35,795 bases of DNA from positions 1-35,795 of the forward strand of contig JAIPGA010000019.1 of the NCBI GenBank assembly GCA_021736445.1. Direction: 5' to 3'. Made by a program: the position numbers and the translations under genes. The stretch comes from Synergistales bacterium (GTDB taxonomy: Bacteria; Synergistota; Synergistia; Synergistales; Aminiphilaceae). Of this stretch, positions 8,369 through 15,057 are shown piece by piece (position 1 is the first letter of the stretch; every line of letters starts with the position of its first letter). The notes under the pieces were generated by a model. It was given only the letters and a program-made list of their open reading frames with translations. It had not been told where the DNA came from and did no database searches.

Positions 8369-9700
8369 ATGCAGAACGCCGACAGGGTTCTCTCCATTCT
8401 GCGCACAAACACAGCAAAGGATCACGACTACCGGCCGAAACGGCTCTACCGCCTGCTCTACAACGTCGATCTCTACAGGGTTGCCTGGATCCGGTGGATG
8501 GGACTGCGCCCCTTTTACGGCTCTTCAGAAGGGGGCGCCCGGTTTCCGGAGGAGGCTGTCGCCGAACGGATCGCCCTGCTGCGGGAGGAACGGTACCGTC
8601 CTCCGGAACGGCTTGCCCGGCAGGCCGCCGGAGGCACAGCCGGTGGAACCGCCGACAGACTGGTCGCCGACGCCGTCGGTATGATTGGGGAAGCCGTCCA
8701 GCGCACCTGGCGGCACCGGCTCCTGCACTCTCTTCCCTACCCCACCCCGGTGCACCGCTTTCTGATGGAGGTGGCGCGCAGGGGCGGGGCGGCCCCGTGG
8801 ATGGTGCTCTGCCGGATCGGGGGATGCGCCGATTCGGGAGCGATCCTCCCTGAGGAGCTGATCGACCAACTGGGAGACGGCCGATTCGGGCCGCTCCTTC
8901 AGCACTACCTCTCCCATCCCGATATCCCCGGAATGCTCACCGGCGCGCCATTGCGGCGTCACCCGATGGTCCGTCTGCTGCAGGAGGCTGTCTGGAGCCG
9001 CTGCTGCCGGGTTTGCGAAAGTCAGGTGCGGCACTGTGCCGCCGCCGGGCCCGTGATGGTGGTGTTCGGCGCGGGGGGAACCCGGTTGGCCGGTGAGACC
9101 GCGGCGGCGGTGGAATCCTGCTGCCGCACCCTCGGGATTGTCCTGTCGGAACCGCCGCTGGTGGTGGATGCACACCGGATGTCCCTTGAACTCTTCGGCT
9201 ACCGTGTGGTCCGACCGGGCGGGGGGGAGGAACCCCGCCTGGATCTCCCCAGATCGACGGTCCAGCAGGCGCTGGCCCCCTATCTCCGGGAGGGCCGTCC
9301 GGTCCACGCCGGATGGCTGGTGAACCGGACGGCCGGGGAGGCTATCGCCCGGTACGCTGCTGAGCTCCAACGTTTCCATCGGTTTTGCTCGCTGGCCTGG
9401 AACTGCAACCGGCGTCTGCGGGGGTTCCGGAAGCTCCATCTGGCCAGTCTGGCCAGAACGCTTGCCCGCAAGGAGCAGGTGAGCGTCCGGGAGATCTACC
9501 GGCGCTACGGGTGCCGCCGTCCCGATCGGAACGGCGAACCCAGGGTCACCCTGGCCTTTTCCGCGGACGGAAGAGAGGCCGCCTATCCGGTTGGTCCCTT
9601 TCCGCCCCGGGGGGGGCCCCCGATCGGGGAACCCCAGGCCGGACCGGATGGTCGGGAAGCTGTGCGCGGAATGCTGTGGCTGGAGAGCCGGATGCGCTGA
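8369..9700 (+). CDS. Group II intron-encoded maturase with degenerate, catalytically dead RT domain
   Basis: The protein is 443 aa from this Met; residue numbers below count from the in-frame ATG at 8360. GGAGG at 8354-8358 is 10 nt from 8369 but only 1 nt from 8360. The N-terminus (MQNADRVL, KRLYRLLYNVDLYRVAW) and DRLVADAVGMIGEAV match RT blocks 0 and 1-2 of LtrA-type proteins by eye. Motif A, EGDIKGCFDN in LtrA, reads LCRIGGCADS, with R152 where the catalytic Asp belongs. The PQGG block is TGAPLRR, and the YADD region (227-240) has no Asp; no YxDD or DD occurs anywhere. Domain X is well kept (about 300-384, including LARTLARKEQVSVREIYRRYG). There is no C-terminal HNH endonuclease. The likely role is splicing of its own intron without retrotransposition. 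The frame is intact, arguing against a decaying pseudogene. The stop lies inside domain V. Confidence 0.85.
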   Translation: MQNADRVLSILRTNTAKDHDYRPKRLYRLLYNVDLYRVAWIRWMGLRPFYGSSEGGARFPEEAVAERIALLREERYRPPERLARQAAGGTAGGTADRLVADAVGMIGEAVQRTWRHRLLHSLPYPTPVHRFLMEVARRGGAAPWMVLCRIGGCADSGAILPEELIDQLGDGRFGPLLQHYLSHPDIPGMLTGAPLRRHPMVRLLQEAVWSRCCRVCESQVRHCAAAGPVMVVFGAGGTRLAGETAAAVESCCRTLGIVLSEPPLVVDAHRMSLELFGYRVVRPGGGEEPRLDLPRSTVQQALAPYLREGRPVHAGWLVNRTAGEAIARYAAELQRFHRFCSLAWNCNRRLRGFRKLHLASLARTLARKEQVSVREIYRRYGCRRPDRNGEPRVTLAFSADGREAAYPVGPFPPRGGPPIGEPQAGPDGREAVRGMLWLESRMR

Positions 9701-9718
9701 AAGGCGCACGTTCGGTTC
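9685..9718 (+). ncRNA. Group II intron domain V
   Basis: The 34-nt hairpin has outer arms GAGCCG (9685-9690) and CGGTTC (9713-9718), an internal bulge, and inner arms TGCGC and GCGCA closed by a GAAA tetraloop region. This is the canonical length and shape of the catalytic domain V. The stop codon of the maturase ORF (TGA, 9698-9700) lies within it. Confidence 0.88.
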
Positions 9719-9765
9719 GGAGGAGGGGAAGCCTTCAGTACCCATGGGGAGGTGCCCTATCCTAC

Positions 9766-10494
9766 AAGACAACCTGTTGCGTGAACCTCGCCGCGGTACT
9801 CGGCGGGATGGGAAAGAAGGTCCTGGTGGTCGATATGGACCCGCAGGGAAACTGTACCAGCGGACTCGGTGTGGACCGGGAACAGACGGAACGGAGCGTC
9901 TACCAGCTGCTGATGGACAGCGCCGATCTGCCGGAGGTCGTGGTGGAAACGGAGTGGACCAACGTGTCGGTGATCCCGGCCAACATCGACCTCGCCGGAT
10001 CGGAGGTCGAGCTCGCCGGGGTGATGAGCCGCGAGACGCGGCTCCGTCGGAAACTCAGGGAAGGCAGTGACTACGACGTACTGTTGATCGACTGTCCCCC
10101 CTCGCTGGGGCTGCTCACCATCAATGCCCTGGTTGCCAGCGAACATATGCTTGTCCCCATCCAGTGTGAATACTACGCTCTGGAAGGGGTGGGGCAGCTC
10201 TTGCGCACCGTACGGCTCATTCAGGGCTACCTGAATGAAGACCTGGCGATGGACGGGATTGTGTTGACCATGTTCGACGGCCGGACCAATCTGTCCCGCG
10301 AGGTGGCTGACGAGGTACGGCGCCAGTTCGGCGAGAAGGTCTTCGAGACGATCATACCGAGGAACGTCCGCCTTTCGGAGGCACCGAGCTACGGGAAACC
10401 GATTGGCTACTACGCGGCGAACAGTGTCGGTGCCAGGGCGTTCCAATCACTCGGACAAGAGGTGGTAGGGAGATGGCTCAAGGCAAAGCGTTAG
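9766..10494 (+). CDS. parA: parA (soj) exon 2, chromosome-partitioning ATPase
   Basis: This exon carries residues 15-256 of ParA, beginning KTTCCVNLAAVLGGMGKKVLV, the second half of the Walker A box. Walker A' (VVDMDPQGN) and Walker B (LLIDCPPS) follow, and the C-terminal SEAPSYGKPI is typical of Soj. The product is a nucleoid-binding ATPase that works with ParB and parS to move origins apart. No start codon with a ribosome-binding site precedes KTT in exon 2, and an internal start (ATG 9808) would lack the P-loop, so activity should depend on splicing. Its last 22 nt overlap the start of parB, which indicates coupling. If splicing failed, this would be a broken gene, but the perfect reading-frame restoration argues otherwise. 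Confidence 0.9.
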   Translation, partial: KTTCCVNLAAVLGGMGKKVLVVDMDPQGNCTSGLGVDREQTERSVYQLLMDSADLPEVVVETEWTNVSVIPANIDLAGSEVELAGVMSRETRLRRKLREGSDYDVLLIDCPPSLGLLTINALVASEHMLVPIQCEYYALEGVGQLLRTVRLIQGYLNEDLAMDGIVLTMFDGRTNLSREVADEVRRQFGEKVFETIIPRNVRLSEAPSYGKPIGYYAANSVGARAFQSLGQEVVGRWLKAKR

Positions 10495-11378
10495 GGCGGG
10501 GCCTGGGTGCCCTGATCCCCAGCGGTGACGATGACGGCGGCAGACAAGCCGCCGGGCAGAGGAGAGATGCGCTTCCGGTGGAGAAGCTTGTTCCCAACGA
10601 ACAGCAGCCCCGGAAGGAGGCCGAGCGGAGGGAGATCGCAACCCTTGCCGAGTCCATTGTGGAGCACGGGGTGCTCCAGCCGCTTGTGGTCCGCAGGATG
10701 GACGGAGATGAGGGGCGATACGAGATTGTCGCCGGTGAACGGCGATGGTGGGCGGCCAAAGAGGCCGGGCTCGACGAGGTTCCTGTGACGGTGGTCTCCC
10801 TCACCGAACACGAAGCCCTTGAGGTGGCGCTGGTGGAGAATCTCCAGCGGGAGGATCTGAACCCCATGGAGATCGCCGAGGGACTGCGGCAGCTGCAGGA
10901 GCGTTTCGGTATGAAGCAGGACGAGGTGGCCAGGCGGATCGGATGGAGCCGGCCTGTGGTGGCCAACAAACTGCGACTGCTTCAGCTTCCCGAAACGGTG
11001 CAGGCTGCCCTCCGGAGAGGTGGACTCTCCGAGGGAATTGCTCGACTTCTGCTGGGACGTGCGCCGGAGGAGCAGTCCGCACTCGCGAAGTGGGCCGAGG
11101 AGGAGGAGGCCACGGTGCGGCAGGTGGAAGATGCGCTGGCCCGTAAGGACAGAGAGGCCGTGTCGGAGTCTGGAGAGGCGAGGTCAAGAAGCAAGGCCGT
11201 CCCACCCGCCATGGAGGAAAAAGCCCAGACTGTCGGTCGGCGGCTGGGGGTGTCCCTCACTGTCGGACAAAGGGGAGGCAAGGGATCCATCCGGATCGCA
11301 GGAATGGAGCAAGAGGTCATGGACAGACTTCTGGATCTCCTGGAGGAGGAAGGCCCCAGATTATTCCCCGGGAAATAA
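10473..11378 (+). CDS. parB: ParB/Spo0J chromosome-partitioning protein
   Basis: This 301-aa ParB has the N-terminal LGRGLGALIP motif (residues 7-16) that stimulates ParA, the ParB/Srx CTP-binding fold (about 33-125), a helix-turn-helix region for parS (about 142-175, MKQDEVARRIGWSRPVVANK) and a C-terminal dimer domain. Three perfect parS sites lie 0.3-1.6 kb downstream. One point is odd: the conserved GERRxR box reads GERRWW (88-93), so the last Arg is Trp (codon TGG at 10749-10751). That Arg corresponds to a position important for CTP handling and spreading in Spo0J. The start overlaps the parA stop by 22 nt. Confidence 0.95.
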   Translation: MAQGKALGRGLGALIPSGDDDGGRQAAGQRRDALPVEKLVPNEQQPRKEAERREIATLAESIVEHGVLQPLVVRRMDGDEGRYEIVAGERRWWAAKEAGLDEVPVTVVSLTEHEALEVALVENLQREDLNPMEIAEGLRQLQERFGMKQDEVARRIGWSRPVVANKLRLLQLPETVQAALRRGGLSEGIARLLLGRAPEEQSALAKWAEEEEATVRQVEDALARKDREAVSESGEARSRSKAVPPAMEEKAQTVGRRLGVSLTVGQRGGKGSIRIAGMEQEVMDRLLDLLEEEGPRLFPGK

Positions 11379-11422
11379 CCGGGGAATGAAGGATCGGTAC
11401 GAGAGGAAGGTCCGTTGGACGG

Positions 11423-11641
11423 ATGAAAAAACCCTGGAATGATCTCGCGATCTTCGGGCGCGTGCTAGCGCTTGCCCTGCTTGTTGGCGGGTATGTCGTC
11501 TTTGGTGTCTCAGCTGTCCGTTGGGCATGGCGGGAGGGGTACCCACTCTGGGTGATTCTTGTGGCGGCGATTGCGGTGACCTGTCTGGTGGCGGCGCATT
11601 GCGTGAAAGAACTCCGACGCATTGGTAACTACAAAAAGTGA
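11423..11641 (+). CDS. Small two-helix membrane protein (AtpZ/AtpI-like?)
   Basis: This 72-aa protein has two predicted membrane helices (about residues 9-31 and 41-60) flanked by basic residues, with the C-terminus CVKELRRIGNYKK on the charged side. Size and layout recall the AtpZ-type proteins often placed before F-type ATP synthase genes, but no ATPase gene follows here and I see no firm signature, so the family is uncertain. The ATG lies 45 nt after the parB stop and the gene probably belongs to the rsmG-parA-parB transcript. It is followed directly by the first parS palindrome. Confidence 0.6.
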   Translation: MKKPWNDLAIFGRVLALALLVGGYVVFGVSAVRWAWREGYPLWVILVAAIAVTCLVAAHCVKELRRIGNYKK

Positions 11642-11649
11642 ACCTGATC

Positions 11650-11683
11650 ACAACAAAATGTTTCACGTGAAACATTTTGTTGT
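11650..11683. promoter_or_regulatory. parS site 1 within a 34-bp perfect palindrome
   Basis: The core TGTTTCACGTGAAACA (11659-11674) is a canonical parS sequence bound by ParB. Here the symmetry extends a further 9 bp on each side, giving 17-bp perfect arms (11650-11666 and 11667-11683). It lies 8 bp after the stop of the small membrane protein gene. As RNA it would make a strong hairpin followed by a T-rich stretch, so it may double as the terminator of the parAB operon. Confidence 0.92.
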
Positions 11684-12111
11684 TCCGGTGGGAGCCCTTC
11701 GGGCCGCCCTGGAATAACGGAGCTCTGCGAAAACGGTATGTCCCGCTGCACCGTGGCGTGGTGCGGCCACTGGGACCCGAATCTGAAGCCGGGTGGTGTG
11801 CCGCGTCCACGGTCTCTGACTTGCCGGAACGAACAGAAGAAATTGAAGGATTTTGGGCCGAGGATGGGCCTGTCGAATGCAGGATTGTATAGACCAGGGT
11901 TGGTGGACCCACGTTTGCCCAAATGGTTCTTTTAGGGATGCTGCAGGGTCGATGTGAGGGGTGCGCTCTTTTGGGCCTGTCACAAACCTGGCCTGAACGC
12001 GATGCAACGGAGAGTTGTGTGATATCCGCCAGGGAAAGACCAAACATTTGTGAGTGCGCATCAACGGACAGGCCATTGGCTTACCCGTTGGCCCCGAGCG
12101 ATACGCCGAGA

Positions 12112-12127
12112 TGTTTCACGTGAAACA
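12112..12127. promoter_or_regulatory. parS site 2
   Basis: A perfect 16-bp parS palindrome (TGTTTCACGTGAAACA), 453 bp from parS 1. Symmetry extends only one more base pair on each side. Confidence 0.92.
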
Positions 12128-12961
12128 TCGGACCGGACCTGCGCATACGTTTTGGCGGGAAACGACAACGGTGCCCCCTGGTGCGCGGTGTTTCCACTGG
12201 CATCGACACTCTGCCTGCTTTGTAGGGAATGTTCTTTGCCTGGGGTTTCTCTCCCGGTTGAATTGGTTTTTGGGCCGTGTGTTGCTCTGGACGCTGCGTT
12301 GCAGGCGCTCCTTTTGGATTGTTGCAGGGCATACGGTAACCCGAAAGACTGCATGCTGCGTTGGCTCGCTGGGCGCTTCAGGCTCCTCCCGTCCGTACTC
12401 GGATGATGTCATGCTTCCCGGATTCCTGTAGCAGGGCGAGGCGCACAACTCAAAAGTGAGAAAGGGTGTAGGCGGCCTGTACTACAAACAGCCGGAACGT
12501 CTACGGAACCGATCATTCCAGAGCTTCCTGTGGTGTTCGATGTTCTCCTGCGTCCTCGACACCATCCCGCGCAAACAGCGACGGGATGGGAGGAGGCCGA
12601 GAATGAATGCTCCTCCTGCAATAACTGAGGAACGCCTGTCCTCAGGGGACAGCCGCGATTGACATATCGTACACAGTGTCGGGGCAAGTGGCAAGCTCAC
12701 CCTGTTAGGTGGTACACAGGCGCCCAGGTGTGTCGTACTTTTCTGGGTAAGGGGAGCCCGATACAGGAAAGGGCAGTGGCGCCGTACCTGCGGAGACGTG
12801 GATGCAGAAGGCCGCCTCGGGTAGATCCGTGCCGGGGCGGAGGATTGGGCCGGGGATGCGTCGGTCCTCTGTTATCCCTTTGTGAAGGAATACCTGCTGG
12901 AGGCTTTGTGCGCCCACAGAACAGGAGCCGTCCGGTGTACGGCGGCTTGCTTCGGGAGCGG

Positions 12962-12977
12962 TGTTTCACGTGAAACA
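12962..12977. promoter_or_regulatory. parS site 3
   Basis: A perfect 16-bp parS palindrome (TGTTTCACGTGAAACA), 850 bp from parS 2 and about 108 bp before the HIT gene start. A possible extended -10 element lies 12 bp downstream. Confidence 0.92.
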
Positions 12978-12985
12978 TCAAGCTG

Positions 12986-12994
12986 TGGTACATT
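12986..12994 (+). promoter_or_regulatory. Possible extended -10 promoter of the HIT-yigZ operon
   Basis: TGGTACATT (12986-12994) resembles an extended -10 element. A weak -35 (TTTCAC, 12964-12969) would fall inside parS 3, with a 19-nt spacer. If real, ParB bound at parS 3 would cover the promoter. This is a consensus match only. Confidence 0.25.
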
Positions 12995-13084
12995 GCGGGG
13001 AGACAATCAGAGACCGCTGCGGTCGTGAAAAACGAGACGCCGCAGGAGGGTTCTGTACAACCTGTATCAGAAAGGGGCACAAGG

Positions 13085-13582
13085 ATGCACCATATCTGGG
13101 CACCGTGGCGGATGGCGTATATCAAGGGGGAGGGGAAAAGCGCGCATGGATGTATCTTCTGCGACTTCCCGAAGGAGCATGATGACCAGCGGCGGCATAT
13201 CCTCCAGCGGGGTGAACGCTGTTTTGTGATGATGAATCTCTTTCCCTACAATCCCGGGCACCTCATGGTGGTTCCCTACCGGCATATCGCCGGCTATGAG
13301 GAGCTGACCGATGAGGAAGGAGCAGAGATGCATCGTATGGCGCGGGAGTGGGTGGGGTTGCTGAGGGAGCGGATGCAGCCCCAGGGATTCAATATGGGGA
13401 TCAATATGGGTAAGGTGGCCGGCGCCGGGTACGAGGAGCATATCCATCTCCATATCGTTCCACGCTGGAACGGCGACATGAATTTCATGCCCGTGCTCGG
13501 GGAGACCCGGGTGGTCCCCGAGACCATCGACGCTACCTATGCCTGGCTCTGCGAACAGTGGGAGCAGTACCGGCATGAATGA
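13085..13582 (+). CDS. HIT-family nucleotide hydrolase/phosphorylase-like protein
   Basis: This 165-aa protein starts MHHIWAPWRMAYI, the usual opening of the Ap4A-phosphorylase-like branch of the HIT family. It has the histidine triad EEHIHLHIVPRW (H119, H121, H123), whose middle His forms the nucleotidyl intermediate. A CIFC pair (C23, C26) fits the zinc-binding HIT proteins. The substrate is probably a dinucleoside polyphosphate or a nucleotide-amine conjugate. AAAGGGG 7 nt upstream supports the start at 13085 over the in-frame ATG at 13025. The stop overlaps the next gene by 8 bp, so the two are translationally coupled. Confidence 0.9.
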   Translation: MHHIWAPWRMAYIKGEGKSAHGCIFCDFPKEHDDQRRHILQRGERCFVMMNLFPYNPGHLMVVPYRHIAGYEELTDEEGAEMHRMAREWVGLLRERMQPQGFNMGINMGKVAGAGYEEHIHLHIVPRWNGDMNFMPVLGETRVVPETIDATYAWLCEQWEQYRHE

Positions 13583-14210
13583 GGCGGACCTCTTCAGGGT
13601 GATCGCCGAGGAGATTGAGTGCGAGGAGACCATCAAACGCTCCCGGTTCATCGGGCACGCCCGTCGGGCCACCACCGGGGGTGAAGCGAGACAAATCGTG
13701 AAAGACATCGCACAACAGCACGGTGGCGCCAACCACAACTGCTGGGCCTACCGGGTCGGGTTTCCCTCGGTAGAGGAGTACTACTCCGACGATGGCGAAC
13801 CCTCCGGATCGGCGGGGAAGCCGATTCTCGGCGCCATCCGGCGGAGGGAGCTGACGATGACCGTCGTGGTGGTGACCCGCTACTTCGGCGGCATCAAGCT
13901 GGGTGTCCGCGGTCTGATCGAGGCCTACGGCGGGACCGCACGGAAGGTTCTGGAGGCTTCGGGGAGCACCAGACAGTGCCTGGCGCGCCCCCTTTCGGTA
14001 CGCACCTCCTATGCCTTCCACGAGCCGCTCCTCGCTGCACTGAAGGAACTCCAGGTCCCCCGGCAGAGTGTCTCCGCCTCCTTTGCCGAGGGGGTGACGC
14101 TGACGGTGATGGTGCCCCTCTCCAGCGAAGAGGCGGTGACGGATCTTCTGGAGGGGTTCGCCCGCAGGGGGGATGTCTCCGGATTCCACTGGCTCGACAG
14201 GGAGGCGTAG
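13575..14210 (+). CDS. YigZ/IMPACT-family protein
   Basis: This 211-aa protein has the IMPACT N-terminal signature. RSRFIGHARRATT, then HNCWAYRVG and the family hallmark DDGEPSGSAGKPIL (about residues 75-88), then VVVVTRYFGGIKLGVRGLIEAYG. A second, ferredoxin-like domain occupies the last third. YigZ-family proteins are linked to translation and stress, but their biochemical activity is unsettled. The start at 13575 overlaps the HIT gene by 8 bp and sits behind a GGAG about 11 nt upstream. Confidence 0.92.
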   Translation: MNEADLFRVIAEEIECEETIKRSRFIGHARRATTGGEARQIVKDIAQQHGGANHNCWAYRVGFPSVEEYYSDDGEPSGSAGKPILGAIRRRELTMTVVVVTRYFGGIKLGVRGLIEAYGGTARKVLEASGSTRQCLARPLSVRTSYAFHEPLLAALKELQVPRQSVSASFAEGVTLTVMVPLSSEEAVTDLLEGFARRGDVSGFHWLDREA

Positions 14211-14259
14211 CACTCGTTCCAGCCGGGAAGGGCAACCGGCAGCGGTAATGATCAGTATA

Positions 14260-14275
14260 GATCAATGGCTTGATC
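14260..14275. promoter_or_regulatory. Inverted repeat upstream of bioY
   Basis: GATCAA-TGGC-TTGATC forms a perfect 6-bp inverted repeat 46 nt before bioY. It could be an operator, but it does not match the BirA operator pattern I know. It is recorded as a possible site only. Confidence 0.25.
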
Positions 14276-14320
14276 CACTGTATGACGGCCCCTCAAGGGG
14301 GCCGCAAACCCAAAGGAGTG

Positions 14321-14890
14321 ATGTCTGTGTTCACGACGCGGAATATGGTCCTCGCCGCCCTCTTCGCCATCATGACGGCGGTGGGGGCACGTCTGCAGAT
14401 CCCCTTTCCCGGGGTGCCCATGACCCTGCAGGTACTGCTGGTCTTCCTGGCCGGGATGCTGCTGGGACCGTCGGGGGGGATGCTGGCCATGATCCTCTAT
14501 GTGGTCATGGGGCTGCTGGGGCTCCCTGTCTTCGCAGGCGGAACGGGGGGACCGCAGATCCTCTTTTCGCCTACCTTCGGTTATCTGCTGGGGTTCATCC
14601 TCGCCGCCTGGGTGATCGGCTGGATTGTGGAGCGTTATGGAATCACTACGCTCAAAGGGTACATGATTGCCTGCGGCGCGGGGCTCTGCGCCATCTACCT
14701 CTGTGGGACGGCGGTGCTCTACTGGAATCTCAACGTGATTGCCGGGAAGGAGATCACCCTGCTGGGGGCGATCCAGATCGGGGTGCTTCCCTTTGTAGCG
14801 GTGGATGCCCTCAAGGGGGTCGCCGCGGCGCTGGTGGCCTCGAAGATCGGAGAGAGGTTGCGGTCCTTCCGGATACGGGAGGGCCAGTGA
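14321..14890 (+). CDS. bioY: BioY biotin transporter S component
   Basis: This 189-aa membrane protein has about six hydrophobic segments and the BioY signatures ARLQIPFPGVPMTLQ near the N-terminus and GLLGLPVFAGGTGG in the middle. BioY binds biotin in the inner membrane and works alone or with an ECF energising module; no EcfA/EcfT gene is in the window. AAAGGAG at 14312-14318 fixes the start at 14321; the in-frame ATG at 14270 has no such site. A hairpin (CGGCCCC/GGGGCCG with a TCAA loop, about 14285-14303) lies in the leader. A strong terminator follows the gene, so it is probably a single-gene unit or the end of HIT-yigZ-bioY. Confidence 0.93.
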   Translation: MSVFTTRNMVLAALFAIMTAVGARLQIPFPGVPMTLQVLLVFLAGMLLGPSGGMLAMILYVVMGLLGLPVFAGGTGGPQILFSPTFGYLLGFILAAWVIGWIVERYGITTLKGYMIACGAGLCAIYLCGTAVLYWNLNVIAGKEITLLGAIQIGVLPFVAVDALKGVAAALVASKIGERLRSFRIREGQ

Positions 14891-14919
14891 AGCGGGGGAA
14901 CACCCTGCGAAGCACGGAG

Positions 14920-14943
14920 CGCCGCGGTTTCCCGCGGCGTTTT
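14920..14943 (+). terminator. Rho-independent terminator after bioY
   Basis: A perfect 8-bp GC stem (CGCCGCGG/CCGCGGCG) with a TTTC loop is followed directly by TTTT, 30 nt after the bioY stop. Confidence 0.85.
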
Positions 14944-15057
14944 GTGTATCGAGCTATTGATTTTTTTTGACCAAATGAAAGAGGGCAGTGACGTCGGAGA
15001 GCTGCTACACTATGGAGTGCAAAGGGCATGCAAAGCACCCCATAAGGAGGGATGACC

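Larger units (their letters stand above)
7854..9765 (+). mobile_element. Group II intron interrupting parA
   Basis: This 1912-bp intron begins GTGCG (the group II 5' consensus GUGYG) and ends in AC (consensus AY), exactly between GGG and AAG of the ParA P-loop codons. Near the 3' end is a 34-nt domain V hairpin (9685-9718) with a GAAA loop. Domain VI follows, with A9759, 7 nt from the 3' end, as candidate bulged branch-point. In domain I a stem-loop at 8107-8157 exposes CCCTACG, complementary to the last 7 nt of exon 1 (EBS1-IBS1). A long loop (domain IV) holds an LtrA-like ORF. All visible ribozyme parts needed for splicing look intact. EBS2 was not identified and the structural subclass was not settled. 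Confidence 0.92.
11642..13084. other. 1.44-kb gene-free centromere-like region
   Basis: No credible gene is visible on either strand. The ORFs present are short, have unrelated composition in all frames and lack ribosome-binding sites. The stretch contains three perfect parS sites, a small hairpin near 12638-12655 (CTGTCC/GGACAG) and a possible promoter near 12989, but no DnaA box and no recognisable tRNA, SRP RNA or RNase P RNA motif. It sits between parAB and the HIT gene and probably acts as the loading zone for ParB. It could also contain a decayed gene that I cannot recognise. Confidence 0.6.

Noticed and set aside
8369-9700. The intron ORF as a decaying pseudogene
   Set aside because: There are no stops or frameshifts in 446 codons and domain X is well kept, although the RT motifs are lost.
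9766-10494. parA as a broken gene disrupted by an insertion
   Set aside because: The interruption has exact group II intron ends and its removal restores the reading frame and P-loop perfectly, so a spliced gene is the better reading.
12050-12431. Two overlapping ORFs of about 120 codons after parS 2
   Set aside because: They lack ribosome-binding sites and family resemblance, and both run through or beside parS in unrelated frames.
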